Made by a program: the position numbers and the translations under genes. Below, one piece after another: positions 16,862 to 25,296 of a stretch of 64,000 nucleotides of DNA; the first letter of the stretch is position 1, and every line of letters begins with the position of its first letter. The DNA lies in contig JAGZHZ010000011.1 of the NCBI GenBank assembly GCA_018366495.1, positions 1 to 64,000 of the forward strand, written 5' to 3'. Source of the DNA: Clostridiales bacterium. Lineage in GTDB: Bacteria > Bacillota > Clostridia > Lachnospirales > Lachnospiraceae. The notes beneath the pieces are model-generated. The model ran no database searches and was not told where the DNA came from. It saw nothing but the letters and a program-made list of their open reading frames with translations.

Positions 16862-17626
16862 GTGAGAGGACTGTCGGAATATCGCGACAGACGAATCTGT
16901 TCCTATTTGCTGGAGGATTCTGTCCATCTTTCGTATGCGGGATATTACAGAATGAAGAAAAACCCGCTGCCTTTTCTCATTCCATGTCACAAAATTTCTT
17001 ACGATGGGAAAGTAAAATTGATCTATCAGACGTCTGGGATGGTTTCTCTCCGGGAGGCAGCAGACAATATGACATCAGAACAATGGGATTATGTGATGGG
17101 ACAACTCCAATATGCTTTTTTGCAATTAAAGAAAAATCAGTATTTTCAATTTGGACAGCTGGAATTAAACACAGAAAAAGTCTATATGAATCTTTACGAT
17201 CATCAAATCTATGTGATCTATTTGCCTGTATATCAAAAAGATCAGGCGATCTCAATTCAAATTCTTGAAGAAAAAATCAGAGAAGAGTTAGAAAAATTGT
17301 ATAAAAGGTATCAAAAAGACACAAAAGAAATTGTGCTTCAAAGGATCAGATCGAATCGAAATGAAAAATGGAAACTGAGTCCCACATTTTTTATTGTTGG
17401 AAAACAAAAAGAAGAAGTGCAAGGCTTTATAGCAGACAGCAAAGCTTTGAGCAGAAAGCATTTTCAGTTGTTTTATGAGAAAGATCAATGGTGGATTATG
17501 GATTTAAACAGTAGGAATGGAACTTTTTTAAATAAGCGCAAGCTTGTTCCAAATCATGCATATGCTGTTTTTGCAGGAGATAAAATCGTTGCGGCAGATT
17601 GTGAATTCTGCCTCATTTGTGAATGA
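16862..17626 (+). CDS. FHA-domain protein, first gene of the secretion locus
   Basis: A 254-residue protein with a GTG start after AGGTGAGAAA. Residues about 173-252 form a forkhead-associated domain. Ser197-Arg198-x-His200 and Asn-Gly-Thr (219-221), the residues that usually contact phosphothreonine, are present, so peptide binding is plausible; the usual Gly-Arg is Gly-Lys. Residues 1-150 form a domain of the kind found with FHA in clostridial proteins and lack kinase catalytic motifs. They may be a counterpart of the pseudokinase-like cytosolic part of EssB/YukC, but I cannot show homology. No transmembrane segment is seen. A Ser/Thr kinase lies in the same gene block (26857), suggesting a phospho-dependent pair. 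Confidence 0.8.
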   Translation: MRGLSEYRDRRICSYLLEDSVHLSYAGYYRMKKNPLPFLIPCHKISYDGKVKLIYQTSGMVSLREAADNMTSEQWDYVMGQLQYAFLQLKKNQYFQFGQLELNTEKVYMNLYDHQIYVIYLPVYQKDQAISIQILEEKIREELEKLYKRYQKDTKEIVLQRIRSNRNEKWKLSPTFFIVGKQKEEVQGFIADSKALSRKHFQLFYEKDQWWIMDLNSRNGTFLNKRKLVPNHAYAVFAGDKIVAADCEFCLICE

Positions 17627-17646
17627 TTCAGTGAGAAAGGGAGGAT

Positions 17647-18657
17647 ATGAAAAAAGAGAAAATCATTTTTGCCGATCCGGATCAGGAATATCTGAATTTT
17701 TTAGAAGGAATGGTTGTGCCGGATTTAGAAAACGATGCAGATATTGTGATGATCAGTGAACTTTCCTATTTTCAGAAATATGTAAATCTATTAGAAAAAG
17801 AAGATCTTTTATTTGTCTGGAAAGAATGGGCACAGGAACTGGGACAGATAAAAAATGACCATATTATTTTAATCGGAGATTCAGAAGAATCAGAAAAAGA
17901 TCTCTTTATAATGCCGCGCAGCTGGAATGAACGAGTGATAAAAGAGCAGATTCGGGTCTTGAGAACACGGGTTCAAAAACAAGAGAAAGGTGCAAAAGAG
18001 ACAAAGACACTACTTGTCTATTCTCCGGTGGGCGGAAGCGGCGTTTCCGCAGCAGCTAGGGAAAGTGCAGAATATCTAGCAGAGAGAGGAGAAAAAGTAT
18101 TTTTTATCGGGGCTGATACATGGCAGGACTATCGCAGAATGATAGATCAAAGGCTGGATGAGACAGCGGAAATTTTTTTTGCGGCAGGACAAAAAGGCGG
18201 ATTTTCTGTCTGGAAACAGTGGATCTGCCATGAAAATTTTGATTTAATTCCTCCTTTTCGGCAGTCGTATGTATGTCTGGGACTCAATTTGGATTTTTTC
18301 CGGAAAATAGAGAAAGAGGTTCGAGAGTCTGGGCTTTATGACTGGATTGTAGTTGAAGTGGATCATGCATATAATGGGGGATTGACACAATGGATGGCAG
18401 ATGCAGATAAGATACTTTTGATTGTCAGACAGGGAGAAAAGTGGAATACGATCATCCCTGTCATGAAGAAGAGTATGGCTGTGATCCCCAGGGAAAAATT
18501 TTGCTTTGTCTACAATTTTTTTGAGAGCGGTGATACAGAAGAAGATAAAGCCAGACAGTTCGGATGGGATGGTGAGATCTTTTTAGGCAGACATGGTCAG
18601 ACGCAGAAAGAATGGGAAGTGTGGAGAAAACGATTAGGGGAGGCATTGTGTGAATGA
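17647..18657 (+). CDS. CpaE/MinD-like protein with degenerate P-loop
   Basis: A 336-residue protein. Residues 1-115 resemble a receiver-like domain (Ile-Ile-Phe-Ala-Asp-Pro-Asp near the start), as in CpaE. From about residue 120 it follows the ParA/MinD fold, but the deviant Walker A reads Pro-Val-Gly-Gly-Ser-Gly-Val-Ser (127-134): both lysines of the usual Lys-Gly-Gly-x-Gly-Lys-Thr are replaced by Val. A strand Asp-Trp-Ile-Val-Val-Glu-Val-Asp sits where Walker B is expected. ATP hydrolysis is therefore doubtful; a scaffold or localisation role is more likely. It is 20 bp after the FHA gene and overlaps the YukD-like gene by 8 bp. Confidence 0.75.
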   Translation: MKKEKIIFADPDQEYLNFLEGMVVPDLENDADIVMISELSYFQKYVNLLEKEDLLFVWKEWAQELGQIKNDHIILIGDSEESEKDLFIMPRSWNERVIKEQIRVLRTRVQKQEKGAKETKTLLVYSPVGGSGVSAAARESAEYLAERGEKVFFIGADTWQDYRRMIDQRLDETAEIFFAAGQKGGFSVWKQWICHENFDLIPPFRQSYVCLGLNLDFFRKIEKEVRESGLYDWIVVEVDHAYNGGLTQWMADADKILLIVRQGEKWNTIIPVMKKSMAVIPREKFCFVYNFFESGDTEEDKARQFGWDGEIFLGRHGQTQKEWEVWRKRLGEALCE

Positions 18658-18925
18658 GAGCAAGAGAATAGTTGCTGTATTTCGTTTTCAAGATGGAAAA
18701 GAGATTGATTTGGATCTTCCATGCAGTATTACTGTAAAAGAATTATATGAAGGGCTGTGTGAGGGATTTCACAGGAAAATAGAAGAGATGGAGGGACAGG
18801 AGATTTGGTTGCGGTCTGAAAATCCGATTGCTTTTCTGAGAGGGGATCATACTTTGGAAGAATATCATTTAAGGGATGGCAGCATTTTTTTTCTTCCATT
18901 TTCAGAATCAGGAGATAAAAAGTGA
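18650..18925 (+). CDS. YukD/EsaB-like ubiquitin-fold protein
   Basis: A 91-residue protein with the pattern of the YukD family: an N-terminal beta strand (Ile-Val-Ala-Val-Phe-Arg-Phe), an acidic turn, Leu-Pro-Cys-Ser-Ile-Thr-Val-Lys-Glu-Leu, a helix, and a C-terminal Leu-Arg-Asp-Gly-Ser-Ile-Phe-Phe-Leu. EsaB/YukD is a conserved small cytosolic component of Firmicute type VII secretion. GTG start at 18650 with AGGGGAGG upstream; the gene overlaps both neighbours, which shows tight translational coupling with the ATPase gene. Confidence 0.8.
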   Translation: MNESKRIVAVFRFQDGKEIDLDLPCSITVKELYEGLCEGFHRKIEEMEGQEIWLRSENPIAFLRGDHTLEEYHLRDGSIFFLPFSESGDKK

Positions 18926-21900
18926 AAATGGAATGGAAGATTTGGGTTTGGTGCAGGGGAAAATATGAAGAAAAAACGAAAGAAATTTATCGCGCAGAAG
19001 AGAAATATGGCGTCTGGATACAGGAGTGTAGCAGAAATTTCTATCTATGTACGGGACATGGATATTATATGACCTATGATTTTGTCATGAAAAAGACATG
19101 GATTCCATTTCAGGAAAATGTATGCATTTTTATCTGTGAAGAAGAAACAGGATTGTGCATTTATAAGATGTTTTTTAAAAAGCAGAATTCTAAAAGACAG
19201 CCATCTTATGAATATTATATTGAACTGAAAAAGGAAAAAATGGTGTATATCGGTGGAACGGTCTTCTGCCAGATCAGAATGCAGGAACTATCTTTAGAAG
19301 GGGGATGGATGAGACTCCAATGGAAGCAAGGTGAATTTTTGGCATCCGGCAATATGTGGAATATGTATCGAAACGGGAGTTTTTTTCAAAATGAAACCAA
19401 GATAAATGAACATGACTTTTTGGAAATTGCGGGGCAAATGTTTTATTTTAAAGAAGAAAAACTTTTCTTTGATTTGGACGAAACGACGGAATATAAAGAT
19501 ATCTGTATAAAAAAACAAACAGTAGAACGCTCTGATTATCCTGATTATACTTGCAGGGCAAGATGGAACGCAGGATATCCAGATGAAGTAATTTCTGTGG
19601 CAATGCCGGAAGATTTTCCGAAAAAACAAGAAAGTCGTCTTTTTCTTTCATTATTGCCAAGTCTGGGAATGATGGCAATTATGATATTAAGTACAGACGG
19701 ACCTCTGGAAAAAGGAGGAGTATATCGGATTTCATTTGGAATAATGGCAATTTTGACGGCAGTGGTTACATGGATTTATGGAAAGCTGCATACAATATAC
19801 AGACAGAGAAAATATATACAGCAATATCGTATATATTTACAGAAAAAAGAAAGACAGCTGACGCAAAAGAGAAATCAGGAGCAGGAATTTCTGGAAACGT
19901 GTGAAAAAAGCTGGAGAGAATTGATAGGGGAAGTGGATCGTCTCTCATGGACGCTGTTTGAAAAAGATACAAGCGATTGGGATTTTTTATGGATCAGGTT
20001 AGGACAAGGCAGGATTGAGCCAAAACGATGCGTTGAATTTCAACAAAAAGAGGAAGTGGTGCAAAAACACGGTCTCTGGGATGAAGCGAAGCAGATGATA
20101 GAAAGACAAAATAAAATAGATCATGCTCCAGTGATTTTAGAACTGCCGTCAGTGGGGAATGTAGGAATTACAGGGGAGTATCAGGAGAGAATACAATTTT
20201 TAGAGATGATGCTGTTTCAGATTGTGTGCAGTCATTCGGAGGAAGATGTCAAAATAATTTTATTTGGCGGAGAGAAATCGATCAGGGAAGTTTTCTGGAT
20301 GCGTTTTTTGCCTCATGTCCAAGGAGAAAGAGGCAGGCGATGGATTGGATGGGAGGGAAAGAGCAGACAGGAGATTGCAAAAAGGATACAGCAGGAATAT
20401 CAGCTGCGTACTGCAGAAAAACGAAAGATACCAGCATGGATTGTATGCTGCTTAGATGAATATCCGGAAGAATTATATTTCACAGAGATTGTAGATATCA
20501 AAAAATATGGAATTTATCTGATCTTTTTAAGGACAGATCCAAGACAGCTGCCAAGAGGATGCAGAGAAAAGATCTGCCTGAAGGGAGAATATGGCGCAGC
20601 AGCTGAAAAGGATCATACAGAAGAAAGAGAATTCCAGATAGATCTGCCCGAAAGAGCACAATTTGCCAAAGCAGCAATCACACTCTCAGCGGCAAAAAGG
20701 AAAAATGTGACAGTGAAACAGAATTTTCCTCAAAAAATTACACTGTTTGAACTATTAGAGAAAAAAGATGGAGAACGATGGAGAACAAAAAAACGATGGG
20801 AGGAAAAGAGTGAGACTTTGCCTGTCCCAGTTGGAATTGCGGAAAACGGGAGTATTTTTTATCTGGATCTGCATGAAAAAATACATGGTCCTCACGGGCT
20901 GGCAGCTGGGACAACGGGGTCAGGAAAAAGTGAATTGATTCTGACCTATCTGCTTTGCGCCGCTTTATCATTTCCGCCCTGGAGACTACAGTTTTTAGTG
21001 ATTGATTTCAAGGGAGGAGGGCTTGCAGGTCACTTAAAAGGAATCCCACATCTTGCAGGAGCAATTACAAATCTGGAAGAAGAGCAGCTGGACAGATCTC
21101 TTTTGTTTATCCGGGCAGAATTAAAAAAGCGTCAGAAAATACTGGCAGAGTCTGGATGTGTCCATGCAGATGAATATGAAAAAATATACAGAAAGCAGAG
21201 TAATCAGAAAAAACCGATGCCACATTTAGTGATTGTTGTGGATGAGTTTGCAGAATTAAAAGCAGAACAGCCGGAATTTATGAAAGAACTGATCAGTGCA
21301 TCCAGGATAGGGAGAAGTCTGGGAATCCATTTGATTTTGGCTACACAAAAGCCATCTGGACAGGTCAGTGAGCAGATTTGGAGCAATGCAAAATTTCGTC
21401 TTTGTCTGAAAGTACAGTCGGAAAGTGACAGCAGAGAAGTACTGCATTGTGCGCTTGCCTCACAGATTCATGAGATTGGAAGAGGATATTTTCAGGTAGG
21501 AAATCAAGAAATTTTTTTATTATTTCAATCTGCATACAGCTCAGAAAAAATATGTGAAGAAAAGGACCGGGGATTTCAGATTTTTTCAGTCTCTCCGGGA
21601 GGAGAACGCAGTCTGTTCTATGAAAAAAAAAGAAGGCATCAGAAAGAACAGACACAAGCAGAAGAGATTCGAGGAATCATCACGGAACAGTGGGAAAAAG
21701 AATATAAAAGACCTCTTGATATGGTATGTCTGGAACCATTAAAGGAAGAAATCCAATATCCTCAAAAAGAGAGAAAAGAGAAGTGGAAAATACCAGTTGG
21801 CATCTATGACGATCCAAACAGGCAGGTTCAGCCTGAGGCGGTGCTTGAACTGGAAGAAAAAAATCTACTGATTTCCGGAAGCATAGGATCGGGAAAAATG

Positions 21901-23247
21901 AATTTGCTCTTTGTGCTGCTTCGGGCTTTTTCAGAACAGTATCAGGAAGAAATAGAAATATATATCGCTGATTTTGAGGAGCGTATTCCGCCAGCAGTGC
22001 AGAAACTCCCTCAGATCGGAGGGATTGTCTGCCAGCAGGAAGAAGAGAAGCTGGAAAGTTTAATTGAAATGATGGAAGAAGAGCTTAATTTCAGAAAAAA
22101 ACAGAGGGAATGGAGCAATCAGGAAAAAACAGCAGAACCTGAGAGAAATGATTTGATTTTCATCTGGTTTTCTTATCTGAAATGGAAAAAGAAATATCCC
22201 AAATTGGAGGAACGTGCCAGCGCTATATGGAAAGAAGGAATTCGTTTTCATATTCATACCATCGTGTTTCAGGAAGAGACAAATGGAATCGGACAGATTC
22301 TGTCTGGATTTGGATGCAGGATCAGCCTGTATCAGGAAGATATCAGTGTATACAGACAGCTGATTGACAGTGTAAGAGGAAAACTTCCAGCGATTCCAGG
22401 GAGGGCTTTTTTTCAAAAAGAAAACGAAGTCTTTCCGATGCAGATTTATCTTGCATTCAGGGGGAAAACGAAAAAGGAGTATCTGCTGAATATGGAGGAC
22501 TGGATCTGGACGTGCAGAGATAAAACAAAAAAGAAGGCAAGAAAAATACCGGAACTTCCCGAACAATTACAGTGGGAGACGTATCCTGTATACAGAAAAA
22601 AAGGAGAAATTCCTGCAGCAGTGAAATTTAAACAGAAAGAGATTGTTTTTTGGTCGCAGTGGAAGAAAAAAATTACAGGTATTTGTGGGGAAGGTCAGGA
22701 TCAATGGATTGCTGGCATACCGGATACATGGAGTATTTTTCAGGAGAAGGCACAGATTTTAATTCTGGATAATTCAGATGGCTCTCTTTCTTACATGAGG
22801 AAACATTCATATGTAAGTCTCTATACAAAAAGCGGAGAGGAATTTTTTGATAAGGCTATAAAAATAATAGAAAAGAATAGCGAAGAAACAGTAATTATTT
22901 TAAACGGAATGGAAGTAGTTACAAATATTTCTAGGATGACGGAACAATATCAGACGATACAGGAGATTTCAAAAACAAGTATCATTCTCTGCACAAATCT
23001 AGAAAATCGTACCATTCGATATCAAAGTCCGGAACTGCTTCAGGAGATAAAGACAAGAGGACAGATTTTATTTTTTGGAGAAAAGACAGATTTTAAATTA
23101 GCAGAAATACCTTTTGGAGAGATGAAACAGTGCAGAGACAGAAAAAATAAATCTGAAATTTTCTATTGGGATGGTTCTCATCTGGAGAAATGGAAGATAG
23201 CAGTAAAAGAAGAGAATATATATTTTGAAAAGAGAGGAGAAACATGA
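18922..23247 (+). CDS. essC: EssC/YukBA-like type VII secretion ATPase (FtsK/SpoIIIE family)
   Basis: A 1441-residue membrane ATPase, close to the usual EssC length. Residues about 1-200 form two divergent FHA-like modules. Two hydrophobic segments follow at about 238-258 and 267-286. The first FtsK/SpoIIIE domain has an intact Walker A (Gly-Thr-Thr-Gly-Ser-Gly-Lys-Ser, about 663-670) and Walker B (Val-Ile-Val-Val-Asp-Glu-Phe, about 770-776). The second nucleotide site reads Gly-Ser-Ile-Gly-Ser-Gly-Lys-Met (about 986-993), so the Ser/Thr after Lys is lost. A third C-terminal region has no recognisable P-loop. The motor drives export of WXG100 substrates. GTG start overlaps the previous stop; its own stop overlaps the WXG100 gene. 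Confidence 0.92.
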   Translation: MKMEWKIWVWCRGKYEEKTKEIYRAEEKYGVWIQECSRNFYLCTGHGYYMTYDFVMKKTWIPFQENVCIFICEEETGLCIYKMFFKKQNSKRQPSYEYYIELKKEKMVYIGGTVFCQIRMQELSLEGGWMRLQWKQGEFLASGNMWNMYRNGSFFQNETKINEHDFLEIAGQMFYFKEEKLFFDLDETTEYKDICIKKQTVERSDYPDYTCRARWNAGYPDEVISVAMPEDFPKKQESRLFLSLLPSLGMMAIMILSTDGPLEKGGVYRISFGIMAILTAVVTWIYGKLHTIYRQRKYIQQYRIYLQKKERQLTQKRNQEQEFLETCEKSWRELIGEVDRLSWTLFEKDTSDWDFLWIRLGQGRIEPKRCVEFQQKEEVVQKHGLWDEAKQMIERQNKIDHAPVILELPSVGNVGITGEYQERIQFLEMMLFQIVCSHSEEDVKIILFGGEKSIREVFWMRFLPHVQGERGRRWIGWEGKSRQEIAKRIQQEYQLRTAEKRKIPAWIVCCLDEYPEELYFTEIVDIKKYGIYLIFLRTDPRQLPRGCREKICLKGEYGAAAEKDHTEEREFQIDLPERAQFAKAAITLSAAKRKNVTVKQNFPQKITLFELLEKKDGERWRTKKRWEEKSETLPVPVGIAENGSIFYLDLHEKIHGPHGLAAGTTGSGKSELILTYLLCAALSFPPWRLQFLVIDFKGGGLAGHLKGIPHLAGAITNLEEEQLDRSLLFIRAELKKRQKILAESGCVHADEYEKIYRKQSNQKKPMPHLVIVVDEFAELKAEQPEFMKELISASRIGRSLGIHLILATQKPSGQVSEQIWSNAKFRLCLKVQSESDSREVLHCALASQIHEIGRGYFQVGNQEIFLLFQSAYSSEKICEEKDRGFQIFSVSPGGERSLFYEKKRRHQKEQTQAEEIRGIITEQWEKEYKRPLDMVCLEPLKEEIQYPQKERKEKWKIPVGIYDDPNRQVQPEAVLELEEKNLLISGSIGSGKMNLLFVLLRAFSEQYQEEIEIYIADFEERIPPAVQKLPQIGGIVCQQEEEKLESLIEMMEEELNFRKKQREWSNQEKTAEPERNDLIFIWFSYLKWKKKYPKLEERASAIWKEGIRFHIHTIVFQEETNGIGQILSGFGCRISLYQEDISVYRQLIDSVRGKLPAIPGRAFFQKENEVFPMQIYLAFRGKTKKEYLLNMEDWIWTCRDKTKKKARKIPELPEQLQWETYPVYRKKGEIPAAVKFKQKEIVFWSQWKKKITGICGEGQDQWIAGIPDTWSIFQEKAQILILDNSDGSLSYMRKHSYVSLYTKSGEEFFDKAIKIIEKNSEETVIILNGMEVVTNISRMTEQYQTIQEISKTSIILCTNLENRTIRYQSPELLQEIKTRGQILFFGEKTDFKLAEIPFGEMKQCRDRKNKSEIFYWDGSHLEKWKIAVKEENIYFEKRGET

Positions 23248-23537
23248 ACGGACAAATCAGAATAACACCAGAAAAATTAAGAGACAGAGCAAGGGAATAT
23301 GGAATTCAGGCGGATGAACTGGGGAGTGTAATTCAAAATATGGAACAGCTTTTAGTTCGGCTGCAAGAAGAATGGGAAGGGGCTGCAAGCGATTCTTATG
23401 CGGTACGGTATGAACAGTTGAAACCGGGATTTTTAAAAGCGGAAGAACTGATTCGTGAAATTGAAAAAGTACTGATCAGAACGGCAGATGCGATTGAACA
23501 GACGGATCTGGAAATTGCAGGGCAATTTATAGGATGA
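23244..23537 (+). CDS. WXG100-family protein (EsxA-like)
   Basis: A 97-residue helical hairpin protein. The Trp-Glu-Gly motif at residues 44-46 lies in the turn between two amphipathic helices, as the WXG100 family requires. Members are small exported partners or substrates of type VII secretion. The usual C-terminal Tyr-x-x-x-Asp/Glu signal is not clear; the end is Asp-Leu-Glu-Ile-Ala-Gly-Gln-Phe-Ile-Gly. The start overlaps the essC stop by four bases and the stop overlaps the next start. Confidence 0.9.
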   Translation: MNGQIRITPEKLRDRAREYGIQADELGSVIQNMEQLLVRLQEEWEGAASDSYAVRYEQLKPGFLKAEELIREIEKVLIRTADAIEQTDLEIAGQFIG

Positions 23538-23947
23538 TAGAAGGAAGAGGCGGAGTAGAACAGATGATCCGACAGCAAAAAAAAGAAAAAGAAGATGTGC
23601 AGGAGCGGATCAAAAAATTGTGTGCGAGATATGAAGATTTAGAATCTATTGAGTTGATCTATAAGAAAAAAAGAGAAGAATTTGAAGATAAGATGACGGA
23701 AAAAAGACAGTGCGCTCAAAAAATTAAAGAATGGATACATTCGCCATATGGAATAAAAAAGTTTGCGGAATGTATGGGAGAAGAACTTTATGGCAGTGAT
23801 TATAAGATTGCAGAAGAAAACATGACCATGTTTTATGAAGAAGTTTTAAGAGAAAAAGATCGGATTTCAGTTCAAATAGAAGAGGAAGAGAGAAAGAAAC
23901 AAATGGCAGAGCAAAAGATTATGTCTCTGGAGCGATTGATAGTATGA
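23534..23947 (+). CDS. Small coiled-coil protein in the type VII locus
   Basis: A 137-residue, very charged protein predicted by eye to be almost all helix, with long heptad-like Glu/Lys/Arg stretches at both ends and a central segment (Trp-Ile-His-Ser-Pro-Tyr-Gly). No named family is certain. Size and position are like the helical partner proteins (DUF5082/YwqH-like) placed next to LXG effectors in Firmicute type VII loci. The ATGA overlap with the WXG100 gene shows it belongs to the same transcript. Confidence 0.65.
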   Translation: MIEGRGGVEQMIRQQKKEKEDVQERIKKLCARYEDLESIELIYKKKREEFEDKMTEKRQCAQKIKEWIHSPYGIKKFAECMGEELYGSDYKIAEENMTMFYEEVLREKDRISVQIEEEERKKQMAEQKIMSLERLIV

Positions 23948-23957
23948 GGAAAAACGC

Positions 23958-24251
23958 ATGGAAGAAGACATTATTGTGGCAGATGAAAATTTTCGGATAG
24001 CGTCTGAGACGATAAGAAATTATGGAGAGTTTTTGAGCTTTCATCTGGGAGTATATGAGTGGGTTTTAAAGCAGGTGGCCAACAGTGCGATTCAAGATGA
24101 ACGGATTACAGAAAGAATGTGGAACATATTGGGAAATCTGAAAGGGATAAAAGAAACGATAAAAAATGCTGCTGAGATCATCGGACAGCACAGTACCTCT
24201 TTTGTGGAAGCGATTGACGAAGCAGATAAATTTTTATACGGAAACAGATAA
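23958..24251 (+). CDS. Small helical protein, possible type VII effector partner
   Basis: A 97-residue protein with two or three helices and no signal peptide. Its size matches WXG100 proteins, but there is no Trp-x-Gly turn; the middle reads Gln-Asp-Glu-Arg-Ile-Thr-Glu-Arg-Met-Trp-Asn-Ile-Leu-Gly-Asn. It may be a WXG-like chaperone or targeting partner. Spacing is 10 bp after the previous gene and one base before the next. Confidence 0.6.
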   Translation: MEEDIIVADENFRIASETIRNYGEFLSFHLGVYEWVLKQVANSAIQDERITERMWNILGNLKGIKETIKNAAEIIGQHSTSFVEAIDEADKFLYGNR

Positions 24252-24252
24252 A

Positions 24253-24543
24253 ATGGCAGAAATTCAAATACAATATCAAGAACTAAAAGATCATATAAAA
24301 GCATTGAGAAATCTTGCTGACCGCTTGGAGGATCGCAGTTTTGTGACGACTCAGCTTTTAAATGAAAGCGCGGGAAATACATGCAGACAGTTGAATGAGA
24401 CGTATCAGATCCTGTGTGAGGCGGAGAAAAGGTTAAAAGATTTTATATTACTTACGGCGGACTGGCTGGAACTGGCAGAAAAACTTTTTGAAGAAACGGA
24501 GAAAGATACGATTCGTGATACGGATCGTATCTTGCATTTTTAA
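24253..24543 (+). CDS. Small helical WXG-like protein
   Basis: A 96-residue helical protein starting at ATG 24253, one base after the previous stop. It has a long first helix (Tyr-Gln-Glu-Leu-Lys-Asp-His-Ile-Lys-Ala-Leu) and a second with Leu-Thr-Ala-Asp-Trp-Leu-Glu-Leu. No clear WXG turn. It forms a series with the two preceding small proteins, so the three may act together on one substrate. Family uncertain. Confidence 0.6.
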   Translation: MAEIQIQYQELKDHIKALRNLADRLEDRSFVTTQLLNESAGNTCRQLNETYQILCEAEKRLKDFILLTADWLELAEKLFEETEKDTIRDTDRILHF

Positions 24544-24557
24544 AGAGACGAGGGAAA

Positions 24558-25262
24558 ATGAGAAGGCGAAAAAGCAAATGGGTTATTTTGACCGCAGTGG
24601 GAGCAGCGATGATACTTTTCGGGTGTGCGGGACAAAAAAGAGAGGATATAACAATGCAGGAGCAGAACGATTTTTCTGAGATACAAAGAGAAATGGAACG
24701 ATATCTCATAACGAAATATGGAAGGATACCATATAAAATCACAGGAATAATCTGGAGATTTTGGAATCAGCAATATGATCAGATGAATTTTCAGACAGAA
24801 ATGGATGGAAGAAAAGAAATGTGCTGGGTGAGACGGTACGAAGAAAACGATCAGATCTTTTTTTCAGATAGTTATTTTGGATTGTGCATCCGACAGGAAT
24901 ACGAAAATAAAATGCAGAAAAATGCGGAACTTGTCTTTCCAAAAGCAAAAGTAGTATCTTTCCTGAATGAGACAGAGTTTTCGCAGGCGGTTGAGAAGAC
25001 GGACGATTTGAAGAAAGCCAAGAAAAAAGGCGAGAAAATTCGTGCCGTCAGCTGGATTATTGTGACTGGGATAGAAGAAAAAGAGCTGAATGAGAAGGCG
25101 GTGCAGTTTCAAAAGATCTGGCAGAAAGAGCAGATGGAGAGTCTGATTTCAGTTTTTCTGGTGGAGGAGTCATACTTTTTATCATTTGACAGAGATGATA
25201 CGGAAACTTTTATAAAGGATCATCGATACCAAGCACAAAATATTTGCTATATACCAGAATAA
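24558..25262 (+). CDS. Probable lipoprotein, candidate immunity protein
   Basis: A 234-residue protein with a basic N-terminus, a hydrophobic stretch and a cysteine at residue 23 in Ile-Leu-Phe-Gly-Cys-Ala, which fits a lipobox although Phe at -2 is uncommon. The mature part is mixed alpha/beta with no motif I recognise. It lies 14 bp after the small helical genes and 34 bp before the lipase-like gene. In Staphylococcus aureus the type VII lipase TslA is paired with a lipoprotein immunity protein, so by analogy this could protect the producing cell. That role is inference. Confidence 0.6.
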   Translation: MRRRKSKWVILTAVGAAMILFGCAGQKREDITMQEQNDFSEIQREMERYLITKYGRIPYKITGIIWRFWNQQYDQMNFQTEMDGRKEMCWVRRYEENDQIFFSDSYFGLCIRQEYENKMQKNAELVFPKAKVVSFLNETEFSQAVEKTDDLKKAKKKGEKIRAVSWIIVTGIEEKELNEKAVQFQKIWQKEQMESLISVFLVEESYFLSFDRDDTETFIKDHRYQAQNICYIPE

Positions 25263-25296
25263 AATAAAAACAGATACAAAAAAGGCGGGGAGAAGA

